From NCBI GenBank assembly GCA_950295325.1, contig OX485804.1:868001-932000 (forward strand): a DNA stretch of 64,000 nucleotides, in the 5' to 3' direction. Origin of the DNA: Polytrichum commune (lineage: Eukaryota; Streptophyta; Polytrichopsida; Polytrichales; Polytrichaceae). Made by a program: the position numbers and the translations under genes. Below the pieces are notes generated by a model. It was not told the origin of the DNA. It searched no databases and saw nothing but the letters and a program-made list of their open reading frames with translations. This document shows positions 61,105 to 64,000 of this stretch, piece by piece (positions within the stretch are counted from its first letter, which is position 1; every line of letters begins with the position of its first letter).

Positions 61105-62007
61105 GAGCATCCTCAGAGCTCTCCCTGTACTCGCTCCCGGCAGGGGCTTGTGCAGGGAGCCCGGGGAAGTGGCGGGCGGCTAAAGCGGGAGGGGGGTCCA
61201 GCCGTGCCCACGGCAAGCGCCCCCGGCAAGCATCTGGGAAGCCACGCGGGCGGCCAGGTGGCGGGCGGGTCGGACACGTTGGCCGCTGGTACCTTCTTCT
61301 ACCAAGCCAACATCCGGCGCCATTGTTGGAGGAGCTTTCCGCTTGCCCATGGGATTTGCGCCTACATCCGCTGCTCGCCGTTGCACTTCAACAGGTGAAT
61401 CCCACCACCTAGGGACATCTTTCAAAACATGCCAGCAATGCAAGTAAGCAAATTCTTGGTGCTTGGGATGCCTATCTCGATAAAATTGGAGCGTTTTCTC
61501 CACAACATCGTCAAGGGAGGTGCCGGACTCTCTGCAATCAAACACTTGCTTGTACGCCCCACAAAATTTGCCCACATCGTGCTTGATATTACCCCATTTT
61601 GTCTCTAGCGACCTAGATGGTCGCACATCATTTGAGCGTGGTTTGCTATGATTGAAATGAGCGGTGATGCGATCCCAAAACGCAGAATTGCGTTGACCAT
61701 TGCCACAAATGGGGTCTTGCGAAACAGCAAGAAAACTCCGACACAAGCTCCGCTCCTCATCCGCAGAGAAATTCTTCCCCTTGCGTGGCTTTCCCGCCGG
61801 AAGCTGTGCCATCGTGTCCTCTGACAGGACGGTAGCGGAAGGACTGCGTCTCACTGCACAGGAGAAAATTGTGCCGAGACCAGGAGTATTAATGACGGGA
61901 CCCGCTACATGCAGGGACGGGTAGCGAGCCCGTTGGACCGAACCCTGGGCGGCTAATCCCGGCCATTACCGTTGGCGGGAGTCCCAGCAGTCCGACTGAG
62001 GATGCTC
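61105..62007. mobile_element. PIF/Harbinger element, 903 bp, carries only the Myb-like ORF
   Basis: TIR GAGCATCCTCAG / CTGAGGATGCTC with the 3-bp target duplication TTA (61102-61104, 62008-62010), the hallmark of PIF/Harbinger; plant Tourist/Harbinger termini usually start G(A/G)GCATC. The element is much more GC-rich than its flanks. There is no DDE transposase ORF. The flanks form a near-perfect palindrome (ATGCCATTA and GGTAATGGCAT), so it inserted at a palindrome centre. Confidence 0.9.
61180..61812 (-). CDS. Myb/SANT-like Harbinger DNA-binding protein
   Basis: This is a 210-codon intact ORF. The ATG at 61812 (MAQLPAGKPRKGKNF) is chosen over an in-frame GTG at 61854. Residues about 10-90 form a trihelix/Myb-like domain of the kind in Harbinger ORF1 and the so-called glutathione S-transferase T3-like or NAM-associated proteins: KNFSADEERSLCRSFL, DPICGNGQ, FWDRITAHF, then SLETKWGNIKHDVGKFCGAY, and near 125 the HPKHQEFAYLHCWHVLKDVP block. 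In autonomous Harbingers this protein binds the element ends and brings the transposase into the nucleus. The C-terminal tail is basic and low-complexity, and the stop lies 75 bp from the element end. As no transposase is present, it would act in trans with another element, or it may be on the way to domestication. The frame is undamaged. Confidence 0.85.
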   Translation of the reverse strand: MAQLPAGKPRKGKNFSADEERSLCRSFLAVSQDPICGNGQRNSAFWDRITAHFNHSKPRSNDVRPSRSLETKWGNIKHDVGKFCGAYKQVFDCRESGTSLDDVVEKTLQFYRDRHPKHQEFAYLHCWHVLKDVPRWWDSPVEVQRRAADVGANPMGKRKAPPTMAPDVGLVEEGTSGQRVRPARHLAARVASQMLAGGACRGHGWTPLPL

Positions 62008-62010
62008 TTA

Positions 62011-62882
62011 CGGTAATGGCATGTCACCCTCTGAACAATTGATAATTTCGAGATAGGCTGAACCTTTATTTTTGTTATCCTTTAGTAGGTGTACAGCTTG
62101 GGGGGGCTATGGAGGCACTTGAGTTGGCTGCAAATTTGTTGTTGCTGTGGCAACAGATCATGTGGCATCACCCTTGGTGCCTAGCCACTTAGATGCTATT
62201 GCATCTTATGATATTGGTACATATGGATACCAACTACACTAACTAGGATATCTAGTGTTTGATTATATTTAATGTTGTTACCACCCTACCCTGCTCAACA
62301 CTCATTTTTAATTTCTTGACAGTTAGTGTTAAAAGATGTGTTAGAAGATATGTTGGAATTCTCCTTTTATCATGGTTTTGTATTTTTCAAATCTTTGCTA
62401 ACACATGTAACTTCCACATATTATCATAGTTGATATTTCATGTTTGAGTTTACATTTGATGTCACTTACTTTCACAGGGTTATTGACATTTAGTGTGTGC
62501 GTTCATATTTAGTGTATCAAACACTAAATATTGTATTTAGTGTAGTGGCCTGAATCTAAGGGCCGGTTTAGGACTAGTTTAGACTGTGGCAAAGAAGTTC
62601 CCCGGTCAAGAATTTTAGGGGAATGGAGTATTATGATTGGCTACGAAATGGACTCTTCACCGGCCATGGTTTACACTACAGTCAACACTTCTCCAACATA
62701 GAACTTCATACTTGGATGGATATGGTTGGCCAATATGGCAACACATTTTGCTATTGGGGGGGGGGGGTATCCGGAGGCCTAGTTTATGGGGCAACCTCAA
62801 ACCCTTGAATAATAAACTTGACCTCCATAGAACTCCAACTTGAGGCATTTATTCAATTATTTTCCTTTTTCAATCTTGTACA
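62011..62882. other. No gene; a hairpin and a G-run
   Basis: A small inverted repeat TTTAGTGT/AACACTAAA lies near 62505-62530 and recurs as half-sites (ATTTAGTGT) close by. G-run of 12 at 62756-62767. Confidence 0.5.
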
Positions 62883-63292
62883 CACGGGGAGGTCACTCCA
62901 TTGTCAAGTTGAAAACCACGTGCAAACAAAAAAAATCTACTTTTTCTAAGTTGCATCAACAAAATGGGTCAAAATTTTATCAAAAAAAATTTATGAGTAC
63001 ATATACATGGTATCTATTACATAGTAAAAATTGATAACCAAAATTGATAATTTGTTTTTTCTAGAAAACATACCGTTTCTAACTAGAATGACGCAGAATT
63101 GAACTAAAAAAATTACTAGAAAAAATGGAGATGACTACAAATTTCAAAAAAATATACAAAAGATAGTATCAATGGATATGTATATATAGAATTTTTTTAT
63201 AAATTTTAAAATTATCTATGGCATATAATATAGGGGTAGCAAACTTTGTTCACACGTGGTTTTCAACTTGACAATGGAGTGATATCCCCGTG
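62883..63292. mobile_element. hAT-like MITE, TIR CACGGGGAGGTCACT, second member
   Basis: The inverted termini extend about 40 bp (CACGGGGAGGTCACTCC, then ATTGTCAAGTTGAAAACC, then ACGTG) with about three mismatches. Target duplication CTTGTACA (62875-62882, 63293-63300). 410 bp, AT-rich, non-coding. Same outermost 15 bp as the element at 22162-23292. Confidence 0.92.
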
Positions 63293-63300
63293 CTTGTACA

Positions 63301-64000
63301 TCGTACCAACCATTGCCTCAAATAGCCTTTTCTTGGGTGGAAATTCTTGACCGAACGGTGTACTTCTTCGCCGTAGTCTAATAAGTTGGCCTTGACAATC
63401 TCCTCAAACCATCAACTATATTTGGGTCTTAATGTGTCAACAAGTGAGTGTGTCGGTGCATTATGTAAGCTAAAACTATTAATAACGACTAACCGTATGT
63501 GATAGTAAGTAAACAAATAACACCACTTTGACTAATCATAGTGGTAGTTTAAGAAGGATATAAGGATGGTTTAAGAACAACACCAATATTGGTCAATCAT
63601 AGTGGTGATGGAAGAAGGACATAGGAGTGGTTTAAGAACATGTATTGTTATGGTGTTTCTTTCCTTTTCAACTTTTAAAAACTACTCCACACTCAATAAT
63701 GAACATAATTGGGAGGATCAATGTATTCAATTAAGAAGTCATCGAACATGAATTTCCAATAATTATAACTAAATCAGGAGAGATCCAATTTTTGTTGATG
63801 CTTCATGGTAGATATGCTATTGCAACACAAGTTTTGTTGTGGAAATCTAATTGGTGGAAGTTGGAGAGGATGAGTTCAAACCCAAATAACACCCACGCAC
63901 CTTAGCATTGTAAAGTTTATGGTATTAAGAGTCACATGTGTAATAGTGCCACTTACCCTATTTCGAGGCATATGCTAGGTTACACTAATGATCAACAACT
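63301..64000. repeat. No gene; two tandem copies of a 60-bp unit
   Basis: The unit at 63520-63578 (ACACCA..AATCATAGTGGT..TGGTTTAAGAAC) is repeated at 63580-63639 with changes. Otherwise featureless AT-rich DNA to the window edge. Confidence 0.6.

Overview
This is nuclear DNA from a land plant. The evidence is a DUF247 gene with a C-terminal membrane anchor, TIR/NBS-type leucine-rich repeats, Athila/Tat-like Ty3/gypsy elements primed by a tRNA-Asp type site, a MULE with a SWIM finger, Harbinger and many hAT elements, and short spliceosomal introns. The style of the LRRs and of the intron-containing DNA-methylase-like gene reminds me of non-seed plants (bryophyte, lycophyte or fern), but I cannot name the species. 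No bacterial, organellar or CRISPR features are seen.

Layout. 1-4.3 kb: minus-strand internal region of a Ty3/gypsy element (gag with four zinc knuckles, then protease, running off the left edge), preceded by two related small ORFs that both begin MWPWE and by a PBS; its LTR starts at 4322. 8.2-11.5 kb: a minus-strand FCP1/SCP-like HAD phosphatase gene broken by a 336-bp hAT MITE, next to a plus-strand DNA-methylase-like pseudogene with clean exon phases but two stops. 11.9-13.4 kb: remnant of a second element with the same PBS. 14.6-15.9 kb: a minisatellite and a chromovirus 3' end with a chromodomain. 18-19.6 kb: tandem repeats. 21.1-24.1 kb: an LRR pseudogene split by an 1131-bp hAT-like element. 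24.5-27.5 kb: a decayed MULE transposase. 28.1 kb: a small fold-back structure. 29.2-30.7 kb: a DUF247 gene, the only clearly intact host-type gene. 32.6 kb: a MITE. 37.4-39.4 kb: a hAT transposase pseudogene. 40.3-48.4 kb and 56.3-59.9 kb: two copies of a multi-kb non-coding repeat; the first holds a MITE and a complete 3.4-kb hAT element, the second a 331-bp MITE. 61.1-62.0 kb: a 903-bp Harbinger element whose only ORF is an intact Myb/SANT-like protein. 62.9-63.3 kb: a second member of the element family that split the LRR gene.

The window is best read as a transposon graveyard with nested insertions that can be ordered. For six insertions an 8-bp target duplication can be read directly, and for three of them the interrupted reading frame or a paralogous empty site confirms the ends. 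The most unusual items are the doubled MWPWE ORFs upstream of gag, the methylase-like gene beside an FCP1-like phosphatase gene whose introns carry a repeated perfect hairpin, the MITE family with oligo-G termini, and the Harbinger element that carries only the DNA-binding ORF.
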